A stretch of 64,000 bases of DNA from Protopterus annectens (taxonomy: Eukaryota; Chordata; Ceratodontiformes; Protopteridae): contig NC_056733.1 in the NCBI RefSeq assembly GCF_019279795.1, positions 1,114,649,682-1,114,713,681 of the forward strand, written 5' to 3'. The position numbers and the translations under genes are program-made. The notes below the pieces were generated by a model. That model did no database searches and had not been told where the DNA came from. It saw nothing but the letters and a program-made list of their open reading frames with translations. Shown here piece by piece: positions 37,461 to 48,660 of the stretch. How positions within the stretch are numbered: position 1 is the first letter of the stretch; every line of letters begins with the position of its first letter.

Positions 37461-38648
37461 TGTGACAATATGTTATTGTCATCTGTTCCAGGGAGAATGG
37501 GACAGTGCATGTGTGGCATGTGCCAGCATGGTTAGCTGAGGTTGTCTGCCATTTGTACAGATGCTTGTGTTGGAAGTGTATCAAGAGCGTTATAGCTGGT
37601 TGAATGTTTATGTTTAAAAAAAGAACTCTATCATTTTTAAATACTGCAACAGATCTTAGAAAAGCTGTGACTTTGTACTCTACCAGAGTCATGTCATCAA
37701 ATGTGATGTGATTCAATAACCAGATCTGAGGGGATGGAACTCACAGATCAGCTTGTTTTGTTTAGTTTGGAAACTGAAATAAACATCTATGACAGTTATC
37801 ACATTCAGTTCAGTTGAGTTTAGTTTAGGAGGAAGATCATCACATTGCTTACTGGAAGTAAGCATCTCAGCTTCTCATCATGCATTGCTGAATTAATTAA
37901 GTAAGCTAGGGAACAGTTCTTCTTTAGACAGTCAGGAATTACAGTGAGATTAGCTAAGTATTTCTTTTCTGCATCTGCTTGAATGTGTCCAGCTGTATTA
38001 TTTTTATTTGTCCTGTGATCAAAACTCTAATGTTTATTGCACTTAAATATTTAATATTCTCATGTTTTCTATTTTATTATTTATAATTAAATATTTTTAT
38101 ACTTTTTATTGTGGCTGGTCTTTTGAGATTACTTTTAACATCTTGGGAGTACTTGTGCTTATTCTAGTGATGTCTTGGCCACTCTGAAAAGCCTTGCTCC
38201 TTGGGTTACACTCTACCATTTATATTAGCATTGATTTTACTCAGTGTGATTGGACACCCTTGTAAGAGCCTGATAGTATCTGACTGGTGGTAGCATAGTT
38301 ACCTTATTGTCTGGGGATAAGGGGACACAGCTAGTAAATCTGTGCCAGCCTTTCCCAGGAGTGTGGTTGTGTGAAAATTAAATACCCAGGTGTGGGTGTG
38401 TCAGCTACTTGGAACTGGGAGACAGTACTCCAAAATGAGTCTTGTTTGGAATCTGAAGAGACAGACAGTCAAGTCCCAGGTCTGGGCCATGTTCCTTGTG
38501 GGCTCTGGGGGAAATTGTGCTTGATGCACAGAGGTGCATTTGAAATAATGTGTAAATCAAGCCCTGTTTTAGTGACAGTCTCTCACCAGTATCAGTGGTG
38601 AGGACTGAAGCTCCTTGATCGCTGCCTCAGGGTAGGGAGGCCGTCACA
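37461..38648 (+). repeat. Right LTR of the Ty3/gypsy fossil
   Basis: About 1.19 kb, starting TGTGACAATA and ending CCGTCACA. It lines up with the left LTR along its length. Confidence 0.85.
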
Positions 38649-38794
38649 GCTATATTGAGATATGGATGTGCATTATGGCTACAAGAGGGTATTACAATCT
38701 GTGATGTGAGCTAATGTAATGATGGCCATTGCTGGCATTACATTATATGCTCCTTCTATAACAGCTGTAGTAATATGCCCCCGAGAACTGTTGA
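38649..38794. other. Short unassigned spacer
   Basis: Nothing is recognised between the right LTR and the 3' end of the next LINE. Confidence 0.5.
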
Positions 38795-40860
38795 CATAAA
38801 TTCATGGGTTCATAGGAGGTTACTAGGTGAGCAGTCCTACAGCCCTTTAAGCCTAGCTATGTTCGTCACAAGTAGCCACAGCTGTCCTTGTTAGGTGGAC
38901 ATAGTTTGCATAGCAAGTCTGTGGTCAACACAGACTACCTCTGTCCATGAGGGACATGGGTGCCACCACCAGGTTGAATTTGTGGTCTCCCATCCATTTG
39001 CTAGGTTGTGCTTGAATAGGGTCAGTGAGGGGCTCTGCTTCACATGATTTGAAAGTTTATTCCAGAGGAGTGGCAGTCTCTGGGAGATACATCTGTCTCT
39101 TAATCACGTTCTGTTAATGTCACAGGTTAGGTTAAGATCCCTAGAGTGACTGACTTTTGTACCATTAGATTTCTGATTGTGCAGCATTTACATCAGGGCA
39201 GGGTCAGAGACTTGCCTGTAGGGCAGGCATGAATTAGATCTCAGAAGCAAATAACATACAGAGTACAGTGACAGGACTTTCAATTCATCCACATATGTCA
39301 TGGCATGGTTTGGAGGCCCTATATTTTCTTGCTGAGAAACCCCTGTGGTCTCTCCAGCTGCTGCAGGTGTCTGGTGAGGTACATGCAATAGGGAGCATTG
39401 CACTCTATTAATGTTTTGTTAGGGTTGAGTATATAGGTGTTACAACATCCTCAGACCTGGACACAATGCCCTTACTTATGAGGTGCACAGTGCAGAAGGC
39501 TTTCCTTACTTCTGTTGAAACTTGGTGGTCGAAGTTCAGATTGTTATCTACTGGTGTTCCCAGGTCTCGCACCAGTGAGTTGGAGCTTATGGGGGCATTA
39601 TCAATTCTATAATTAGTGTGGAATTCCACTTTGACAAAGGCAACAGGCACTTTTCTGCATTTAGTTGTAAACCCTGGCTTTGGCACCAGTCATTTCTCTG
39701 TGTTAGCTCCTCCTGTAATGCATTAACATTGTTGGTAGACTCAATCAATGCACCCAATTTGCAAGCATCAGCAAACTTGTTAAGCCAAATGTCATCTTCT
39801 TTAGCCTGGGCTTCCAAATAAATAGATTCCGAAGAGCAAAGGTCTCAGCACTGATCCTTGTGCTATGCCACTGGTGATGGGTCTACTGGTAGAGGTTGAG
39901 TCACAAACTTTGACAGTATGTGTTCTGTCTGTGAGCCAATTGGCTATCCATCTAGTGATGTGAGAGTTTCTTAATGATGCTTGAGTTGGGGATTGTGTCA
40001 AAAGCCTTGTCCAGGTTAAGATAGGCAGTATGCACTGCCTTACCTTCATCCAGCTTTTTGGAGACTTTCTGGAAGAAATCTACTAAGTTTAATAAGCATC
40101 TAGAGTTTCATGGTCACCTATGTCCTTGTTGATAATGTCCATTATATTTCTTTTCATGGCCTTGCAGATGAGACTGGTTAGACTTATGGGTCTGTAGTTC
40201 CCAGGTTGGTTGATGGCCCCCCTTTGTGCAAGGGGATTACTGTTGCTGTCTTCCACTCTGCTGGAAAAAAGCCAGTTCTCAGACTATGGTTAAAGAAGAT
40301 GCCAAGTGGGTCCGCTAGGTTCTATTTTAAATTGCTTAACAAGCAAGCTGGGATGTTATCTGGCACCACTGAGGCCATGTTTATAGCCTTGGAGAGTGCT
40401 GATATGACCTGATCTCTAGAAATACTTGGCAGAGGACTGTTGTCAGGTATGCTTTGGGGTATGGCCTGTGGGTCCGGGGAGGGTGAAGTTTGCACCAAAT
40501 CTGTCAGCTAGCAGGTTGGCAATTTCCTTCAGTGCAGCTTCATGTTTAGGCTCCTAGCATTAAGCAGCAGAACCCTGAGTTTGCCTCCAGTGATGTTTTT
40601 TTATGTCAGAACTTTTTGTTGTTTTGACATTGGCATATAAAAGGCACTATGGGGGAGGCAAGCACCTTTGCCAGTATCCAACAGCCTTGAGGACACAGGT
40701 GCAGACCATCTCTGGCAAAGCAGCTTGGCCTGTCAACTATCTCATTCCAGGCTGAGAGAAACTGAATCTCCCTGGACTGACACCAGAAGCTAAGCCAACT
40801 GTTGATGTCAACCATTTTTTGTTTGTATTCTGGCACCATCCTTGGCGATGGTACATTCTA
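38795..40860 (-). mobile_element. CR1/L2 LINE, internally deleted (endonuclease missing)
   Basis: The 3' end is at the left (GGGTTCATAGGAGGTTACTAG is the reverse of the ATGAACCT-type tail). On the minus strand, from right to left, come the ORF1 esterase C-terminus (40,839-40,606: WLSFWCQSREIQFLSAWNEI, CFARDGLHLCPQG), then the first codons of ORF2 (LLNARSLN-like, near 40,575). Next comes directly the spacer before the RT (near 40,545 down to 40,490, ending FGANFTLP), then RT blocks (GIAQGSVLRPLLFGIYL) and the tail (LGTPVDNNLNFDHQVS, LISKGIVSRSEDV). About 1.1 kb that holds the endonuclease in the copy at 14,956-18,615 is absent. Other stops show that the copy is dead. Confidence 0.82.
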
Positions 40861-41447
40861 CATATACATTCACTGTGCAGTACTATATCATTCTGATATG
40901 TGATTATTGTTCATGCTGCAATTGTCTTCTCATCTGCTGTACATTACCATGTTTCATCTGTCCTGTCCCTGTTTTCATTCCTACAATTCATCTGTGTGTC
41001 CCTATTCAATACACACACTTCCCTGACTGTTTATTTATAATGCAGTCTATGTACATTTACTGATCATTTATACAACCTTTTGTTCAGTATGCCTGAAACA
41101 AGTTTCCACAATACTCTGCACTGTATACACTGTCATCTAATGTGCTGAAACTATATACATTGCTATACTAATAACCCTGGTAATCATTGTGAATTTGTGC
41201 GCAGACACGCAGACCTAGTTTGCCTGTAGGTAAACAGGTTTACACGTCTGCTGCTGTCCATGTTGCTTTACATGGTTTTTTGGCCAGCAACACTGTTGTT
41301 GGCCATGAAACTGTGTTTAGGTTTAAACACAGTGCACAGCATGCATATGCAATTAGCATTGCTGCTCACCTTGCAAACATATAAACTCTGTGAAGGCTTC
41401 ACCCTAAGCCTACACAGAATTTATTGAGTCTCCAAGAATGTTTTCTG
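40861..41447. other. Unassigned spacer between two LINEs
   Basis: No coding family is recognised. It contains CTG/CAG-rich short runs but no clear element ends. Confidence 0.45.
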
Positions 41448-43036
41448 TTTTTTTTTTTTTTTTTTAACAAGAAAATCTTTATTAAACCACTGGTTATGAC
41501 ACAGGGAATCATACATTTATATAAATGAAAACAAACCACACAGACACAATCCTAGTTGCAACCATTTTACACCACAAACAATACTGAAACACTCCCAGAA
41601 ACATTATATACCACTTATAATCTACCCAATCATTTTCAGTCGAACATTACATCACTCGTTTAAGTCCTGCCTTCTTTTAAACCTCATACTTCCCTTGTAT
41701 GTATTGTTCCCACAATTCCCATCTTTTCCTATGCAGTTTGCTCCTACCCTTTTCTAAAGATCTTGGTTACAGTTGTTTTAGGTCTGTTATTATATTCACT
41801 ACTTCTGGTATAGTTGGTTTAGATTTTGACTTCCAGTTTCTAGTAATTGCTTTCTTGGCAGCCACTATAATTAGACACAGAAAGGCCTTATCACATGTAG
41901 GCAGTTCCGATTCTGCATCATAACTCAGAAAAATCATCTCCCTTGTCACACCAATCTGTGCACCCAGCATCTCTGACAGTGCATCCCACAGGGAATCCTT
42001 AATGTCCGCCAACTCACCACACTCCCAGAAAATATGTTCTCAATTACCACTTTCTTCCCTGTCACACCTCCAACATTTACTGTCTACCTGAGGAAAAATT
42101 CTCTGGAGTCTACTTGGAGTATAAAAATATCTATGTAAACATTTCCAAGCAAAAATCCTAAATCTTCTAGATTTTATTGCATATTTAGGAAACATACATA
42201 TATCCTCCCATAGTTTATTTGTGAATTGCTTATCCAATCTCTCTTCCCAATCTTTTCTAACCTCCTCTGACTGATTCTTATAATTACGCATTATTTTATA
42301 TGCTGTACTAATTATTCCTTTTTAATGGCAGCTTCTGTTCTAGATTCAACTAAAAACTCTACCAGTGCTGGTCTTTCATTTAGAATCCCCCTATTTCTTT
42401 CTCTTTGCCTATACTCTGATATCAATCTTTGATGAGGAAGGCAATCTCTAACCTGCAGTCCAAATAAATTATTGGTGTCTTCCCATTTTATCATCTTTCC
42501 CTCTCTAGTTATTTGCCCCCAATACCTTAGTTCCTTTGCCAGTTTTCTCCAATAAATTCCAGCCCCCTCTTGCTTATTGTCTATATCCCTAATTGCAGTC
42601 ATCCCTATTGGCAGAATCTCTTTTCTCCATTCCCCTGTTGGCTTAGCTCTTAGGATACTTTCTGCTACTTTATAGATATAATATTCTGTATGATTATTGT
42701 TATTCTACCTAAAGACCTGCATATAAAATCACAGTCTTTCTTTGTTTCTTGAGCTCCCCCCATTTCATCATCATCCCTTTCCACTTTGAATTGTAGTTTT
42801 CTGCTTGTGCAATGTATAGGAGCCTTAAATGTGTAGCTCTGAAATACCCCTTCAATTTAGATAATCCCAAACCACTCTGTTCTACTGCAAGAATCAGCTT
42901 ATCCTACTTGACTGCTTGACATCTTCCCCTCCCAAAGTCCTTCAGCTCTTTATAAAGTCCTTCAGCTCTTTATTAATTGATATCCACATCTCCTCTGGTT
43001 GATAAAATATGCTGACCTGTGTATAAGACTAAAGGG

Positions 43037-43362
43037 GGGTTTATATTAAATTACCAAAGAGGCATTACAGCGAATGGCTCTTTGTCGACACGAAAACAGC
43101 GAATTATGCAAATGGCTGAATCAGCGATTCACTGATCTGGCCAGAAATGACATATCGCTAAAAATAACTCAAACTGGGGGGCTTCACCCCCCACACCCCC
43201 TAACTAAATATACTAACTCCGAGATCACACTACAGTGGGGAAAGGGGCAAATCTATGGTGAAAATCATTGATTTGGCCGTTCGTGTAATTTGCAGTTTAC
43301 TCTTTTCATGTCGACAAACAGGCATTCGCTGTAATGCCTTTTTGATAATATGATATAGACCC
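43037..43362. mobile_element. MITE-like element 1 with ~80-bp terminal inverted repeats
   Basis: About 326 bp, starting GGGTTTATATTAAA and ending TATATGATATAGACCC-like sequence, reading GGGTCTATATCATA on the other strand. The ends share GGCATTACAGCGAATG and TTTGTCGACA in inverted orientation. A 9-bp direct repeat ACTAAAGGG flanks it (43,028-43,036 and 43,364-43,372). It has no coding capacity. A GG-start with 8-9 bp duplications fits Merlin or Mutator-like families, but I cannot decide. Confidence 0.75.
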
Positions 43363-45693
43363 AACTAAAGGGGCTAAAACATTTTAACTGTTGTATCTTA
43401 TTATCAATATCCATATAACAAAGCTTCCATTTTCTCAGTTTTTGTATTATATTTTGTTTAGTCTCTTCCCACACATCTTTAGCTGCCACACCAGAATCAT
43501 TTTAACCCATATTACTAAATACTTAATTTTATCATGTTCCCATAAATATGGATATTGCTGAACCAATTCATGTGTGGGTACATAAGTTACCGCTATTGCC
43601 TTTGCTTTAGCTTCATTCATTTTTTATCCTGAAAAGATATGAAATTGTCTTAAAATATTCCACAACACTGTAATGCCTCTTTCTGGTTTTGTCAGATATA
43701 AGATAATATCATCTGCAAATACAGCCAGGTTTTCTTGACTACCATACCAATTATATCCTTGAATTTCTGAGTCTCTTATTTTCTTTAGCATTGGTTCTAA
43801 ATATAATGCAAATAACAAAGGGGAAAGAGGACACCCCTGCCTGGTTTCACTGCTCAAGCAGAAATTATCAGAGAGAATCCCACCCACTTTAAGTTTCACA
43901 ATCCCTAATATATCCTCCTAATCAACCTTATATTTTTTTCAAGAAATGCAAATGCTTCCATTGCCCTGCTCATAAAGTTCCATCTTACTCTGTCAAATGC
44001 TTTCTCTGCATCAGGACCCACCAACAACAATGGTATTGTCTTACATTCTGCTTCCCTCTGGATCATCAATATTCTGTTAATGTTGTCTGTTGTTTGCCAC
44101 CCCTCCACAAAACCACATTGATCCATATCTACCACTTTTGGCATTACTTTTGCCATTCTTTTATCCATTATACACATGAATACTTTATAGTCATGGTTTA
44201 GTATTGAAATGGGCCTGTATGAAGCTGGATCTGATGGATCTTTACCCTCTTTAAGTATTACAGCTACCACTGCTTTCTTCCAGGATGTTGATACTTCTCT
44301 CCTCTTAAGATACTGTTAAACAACACCTTCCAGATCTTTATCAGTTTTTTCCCTCCTAGCTTGCAAACTTCCACAGGAATACCATCTATTCCTGGAGACT
44401 TTCCTGTAGATTGGTTATACATCACATTTTTTATTTCATCTCCTCCTATCTAATCCATTAGTAACTGAGCCTCAACTACCGCTAGCCTTGGCATATTTAA
44501 TTCTTCCACAAACATTTCCATTTGTATCTTTTCTTGATTTCCATATTTCTCTGCTTTATACAGACTTTCATAGAATTTCCAAAATATTTTAATACCTCTA
44601 CAGGAACTCTTGTTACCTTCCTTGTTATAGACTCTCTAAATTTGGTGACAGCCCCTTCTACTTTCTGTTGCTTGAGTCGTTGTGCTAAAAGTTTTGGTGC
44701 TCTAGTGTTATTATCAAAAAAACAGTTGCTTAACAGCTATCTTTCTAAACTCATGCATATTACTGAGATAATCCCTTATTTTCTGCTTAGCATTCTGCAG
44801 TTGATGCTCTTCTTGTTCTGTGAGATTCCCCCTATTCTGCAATAATTTAACATTTGTCAGTCCCTCTAAATAATTCTTGTTACTTCTTAACCATAGCTCA
44901 CTTTCTTTCATTTCCACTATATTATTAAACTCCACCTTAATTTTATTCCACTCCCTAGCTATATTTTTGGAAGAAATTTCTATCCTCTCAAATACTTCCT
45001 GAAAAATCTCCACTACTCATTCCTTAAATTCCTCTGTTTTCAACAGATAGGTGGAAAAGCACCACTGTCTCATTTTTATTTCATTACTCTGTGTTTTATT
45101 TTAGTTAATTTTGGTGCATGCTCTGAAATAGTTATTGGGTGTGCATCAAGTCCTTCAATTAAATGCACATTTTCCTGTGAAATGTAAATTCTATCTAACC
45201 TAGACCAGTTTTTATATCTTGGGAATAATATGTAAATGCACTCTGAACTTCTATTACTAAATTCACATCTTCCATGCCAAATATTTTCATAAATTTCTTC
45301 AGAAAAACTACCTTAGTTTGTTATACTTTTCCTTCTGGGCCTCCCAGAGACATCTTCACTGCTGCAAATCAAATTCCAATCCCTACCTATAAGTAATATT
45401 CCTTGCTGAAAACTGATTATTTCTCCCAGAATTTTCTTAAGTTTCATTATAGCAGTTTTAAGTGGAATATAAATACATGCCATTGTAATCCTCCTCCCTT
45501 GCCAGTAGCCCCTTAGCACTACATATCTGCCAATATTATCTTTTTTATCTTCTTCTATCACTATTGGAGCTCTTCTTGCAATTAATACAAGTGCACCTAT
45601 TTTCCTTTGTCCCGAGTATTCTGCTGAATAACCATCCTGAAAACCTTTCTTTATCAAATTCACATGTTCAGTTCTAAGTGTGCCTGCTGTAAC

Positions 45694-46060
45694 GGGTCTA
45701 TATTACAACGTCAAACTAAAACAAGTTCGAACGTTGTAATATCGAACCCTAAAGTCCGAAAGTTGAAAATAGCAAAGCCATGGCACATCGACTTTTTTCC
45801 CATGGAAAAAAAATTGGTGGGCCATTTTCGGGGTCTTGCTATTTCCTCTACTGTGGTGCAATCTCGGAGTTGGTATATTTATGTAGGGGGGTGTAGTTTA
45901 AATTTAAGGTTTAATTTTTTTCTTTGTCACAGAACAGCGATTTTTTTCCCTGGGGAAAAAAATCGCTGTTCTGTGTTTTCGGTTTTGTTGGGTTTCGGAC
46001 TTTAGGGTTCGATATTACAACGATCTAACTTTTGTTAGTTCGACATTGTGATATAGACCT
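45694..46060. mobile_element. MITE-like element 2 with ~65-bp terminal inverted repeats
   Basis: About 366 bp, from GGGTCTATATTACAACGTC to GACATTGTGATATAGACC(T). The ends share GTTGTAATATCGAACCC and TAAAGTCCGAAA in inverted orientation. CTGTAAC lies just outside each end (45,687-45,693 and 46,063-46,069). The outer ~12 bp match element 1. The interior has a strong hairpin at 45,937-45,985. No coding capacity. Confidence 0.75.
45937..45985. other. Near-perfect hairpin inside MITE-like element 2
   Basis: CAGAACAGCGATTTTTTT is followed four to eight bases later by its exact reverse complement AAAAAAATCGCTGTTCTG. With the flanking bases the arms reach about 23 bp around a tiny loop. Confidence 0.85.
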
Positions 46061-46180
46061 TCCTGTAACATAGCTATTTGGACTCTACATTTTAATATGG
46101 TTCATTACTCTTTCTTTTTTGCATTTATCTGTGAGACAATTGACATTTAAAGACATTCCAGAAAGCATCATTGTATTAAA

Positions 46181-47249
46181 AAGTTATTATTCCCACCTTT
46201 TATGTATAACATCTTTTTTGTTAAATGTCTTGTTCCAGATTTTGTGCTACATGCATACACTGTTTAGCAGGTTGAACATGTATACAGTTGTTTCTTGTCA
46301 TATCTATTTGAGCCTATGTCACATCTTACAAAACTTTTTGTTTTACTAAAAGTCCTCAAACAAACAAACAAACCCCAATACCCTCCTAAAACCTATTAAC
46401 TTAATACTAACACACAAAACTATGTACATCTTCAAATATTGAAATTTTCTCCTCCTAATAGGAAAAAATATCCCAAACTGACAGCCACACTAACAGACTT
46501 GAGTTGATCTAAAAGAAAGGTTATCCATGCTAACATGCACGGTGCAGCCTGTGCTTCTACTAAGTGCTAACTGGTTTTGTCTTATCTTTATAGCTCTGTC
46601 AGCTGGGAAAATCTCTGAATGCTTTCAGAGAACATTATCTCCTAGCCAGTTTGTCTTTTCTTACCCCCCCCCCAGCCAAGCATGCTCCACCAGACTGTAA
46701 CCAATTTCTCATTATCAGATTATCTCCATGGAGACAGGAGAAGCAGACAGTCAATTTCTCTTTATCAGATTGTTTCAATGGAGACATACAGACCAACTAC
46801 AGAATTGCTAATAAGCATATATCCAATTCCTAGAAAAAAGCCTCATAATATTCAATATTCTGAAAACGTCCAAGATTGTCTTGTTCTGTCATATTTCACA
46901 AATATAATTACTGCATTGTAATACCACATTAAGTTACTGGTTTTATTACTGTTCACTTTCATCTCCCAAATGTTTTCTCTGCTTCATTTCCAATGTACTC
47001 TCAATTCTTCTAGTCAGTTCTCATGCTCCCTTCCTTCTCTCCAACATTTTCCTTTGAAACATTGGAAAAGGTGGTCTTTATTACCAGAACAAGAAGCAGA
47101 ATCTCATTCTGTTTCACAGCTCACATTTTGGTGGACAAACTTTTGTTTCCTCCTTAGCACACATTTCATCAAAAAATTATTTTTTTCCTCCAGAGAAGAA
47201 TACCTTGAAGACAGCTGGGGAGAACAGTTTATGGCCAGATTCTAAGTTA
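46181..47249. other. AT-rich region with a small tandem duplication
   Basis: No gene is recognised. CAATTTCTCATTATCAGATT...CCATGGAGACA (46,703-46,738) is repeated with changes at 46,753-46,787. A 91-codon frame at 46,970-47,245 has no recognised domain. Confidence 0.5.
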
Positions 47250-48135
47250 AGCACCAAACACAAAACACGCCAGCAATCTAATCTTGGTGGAATTACTTTA
47301 TTCACATCACAAACCAGTGTTGGCTATATAAGCCTTCATCAGTGTAAATAACCATAGTGACATCATGCCTGTAAATATTTACTACTTCATTCCAATTGGT
47401 CAACTATAATCATTCAAACCAGGTGGGAATAACCCTCCTAGCCTGATAATCCAACTTTTTTTTCTTTTTGATCCAACAGCTTATTCCACCCTCCTTTGTT
47501 ATTTATCCTTAAACCAATTTTTTTTCAATAACAGAAAAATAAAATGTAGCCATCTGGTGTATCAAAGTATGTTTGTATAAAGCATTAGATTTTTTTTTTA
47601 CATCTGATATCACTAAAATGTTCAGTAATTCTAAATGTCAAAGGATGAGAAGTCTGCCCAATATAGAAAGCTTAGCAACTACAAATGGCTAAATATATTA
47701 CGCAATCTGTATTGCAATTACCAAACACCTTAATTTAAAAAAACGAGAAGTGTTAGAAGTAGTGAACTGCTCTGTTTTGCAGACATATTTGCAATTATTA
47801 CAAAGACCACAAGGTTGACAGCCATTGACCAATTGTCCTCCCAATGAAAACTGCCCCATAGTAGAACCCATTTCATTGCTCTTTTTATAATGATTAAACC
47901 AACCTCCTACAGTTTTTCCACATCTAAATGTAAATAAAGATTTAGCAGGTAAAATATTACTCAAATAATCATCTAAAAGTAAGCTGTGCCAATATTTTTG
48001 CACAAGATCCATAAACAATTTTATATTACTACCAAAATTAGTAATGAATATGGGTGAACCCCCTGACCTCCTCTTGGGCTTATATTTCAACAATTGCATT
48101 CTATCCACATCCTGTGTGGAGTTAAACATTTTCTT
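47250..48135 (-). mobile_element. Penelope-like element fragment 2 (GIY-YIG end and terminal repeat)
   Basis: The frame 48,129-47,698 on the minus strand includes PIFITNFGSNIKLF and GCQPCGLCNNCKYV, the cysteine-rich linker that precedes the GIY-YIG domain. Just downstream (about 47,720-47,600) the reading VIYLAICSC and FYIGQTSHPL is the GIY-YIG core. Further on (47,345-47,260) CTGATGAAGGCTTATATAGC and GAATAAAGTAATTCCACCAA are typical of a Penelope terminal repeat. The RT is absent and the coding part is broken. It differs in sequence from the element at 52,714-56,405, so it is another family. Confidence 0.75.
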
Positions 48136-48169
48136 AATATCAGAATGTTAGTTTTTTGTTTACTCTTTT

Positions 48170-48660
48170 GCAAATATAATTAGCCATAGAAAAACATTCC
48201 TATCTATACAAATAAAAGGTTTGAATAGTGCTTTATTATCTTGTAATATAATTTGTGTATTGACTTCCAATAAGATGTATATGAATTACTGATCCATAAA
48301 AGTACAGTGTTAATAGCTGCATTTATATACAATTCTATGTTGGGAAATGCAGTACCTCCTCATCCCAGCTTGGAGCGTGCCATTGTTGAGATATTTAAGT
48401 TTTTTTTACGGAACCAGAGAATCTTGAGCAGGATATAACTTATACTTTTAACAGTTTTTTTTGAGTGGGGGTGATTAATGGCTGACTAACAAATAGAATT
48501 TTAGGTAAAATTATCATTTTATTAAGGTTAGTCTGTCCTCAAATGAAAAAAAAAAAAACATTTTGTTCCAGTTGTGTGTTAGATTTAAACACATGCCTTA
48601 TATTTCTGATGGTGGGAAACTGTCTCTAAGTTGGCCAAAGTGTTGCTGCCTTAAAATATA
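48170..48660 (-). mobile_element. L1/Tx1-clade LINE fragment (after the RT palm)
   Basis: The minus strand reads LTLIKMIILPKILFVSQPLI, then ILLKILWFRKK and GGTAFPNIELYINAAI. These match the L1-type blocks (K...LPKLLY, FLW..K..R, GGL.LPN...Y..A) that follow the RT. It is short and broken, and separate from the copy at 41,448-46,180. Confidence 0.65.

Larger units (their letters stand above)
32513..38648 (+). mobile_element. Ty3/gypsy LTR retrotransposon, fossil with both LTRs
   Basis: About 6.1 kb from TGTGACAA at the left to GTCACA at the right. The two LTRs share the TG...CA ends, and CTAT lies on both sides as a likely short target duplication. Parts recognised on the plus strand are a gag-like charged region near 33,959-34,400, a CCHC zinc knuckle near 35,120-35,170, a protease-like stretch (DVLIGND near 35,510), integrase (VAMDIVGPL and VVDYATRYPEAV near 36,270-36,390, then its C-terminal part near 37,080), and a short RNase H-side remnant before the right LTR. 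A reverse transcriptase core was not recognised. The integrase lies before the RNase H-side piece, as in Gmr1-like elements. The coding part is broken in many places (of the order of ten). The LTRs differ at roughly 10-15% of positions by eye, so it is an old copy. Confidence 0.85.
41448..46180 (-). mobile_element. L1/Tx1-clade LINE ORF2, nearly full length, interrupted by two MITE-like insertions
   Basis: A T-run at 41,448-41,466 marks the poly(A) 3' end. On the minus strand ORF2 begins near 46,160 with SLNVNCLTDKCKKERV (the NVNGL endonuclease start). It continues with the endonuclease frame 45,663-45,313 (IGALVLIARRAP, ILLIGRDWNLI), then the RT frame 44,270-43,905 (DPASYRPISILNHDYKVF, EKAFDRVRWNF) and 43,899-43,624 (ETRQGCPLSPLLFALYLEPM, VFADDIIL, the catalytic FADD box). 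The C-terminal part is at 42,602-41,767, with WKCLHRYFYTPSRLQRIFP and SKCWRCDREE (a cysteine-rich end). Without the insertions it is about 4 kb, close to the usual ORF2 length. Multiple stops and shifts break it. ORF1 was not found. Confidence 0.85.

Noticed and set aside
46970-47245. A 91-codon frame as an exon
   Set aside because: It has no domain or clear splice sites, and a biased Ser/Phe/Leu composition typical of pyrimidine-rich DNA.
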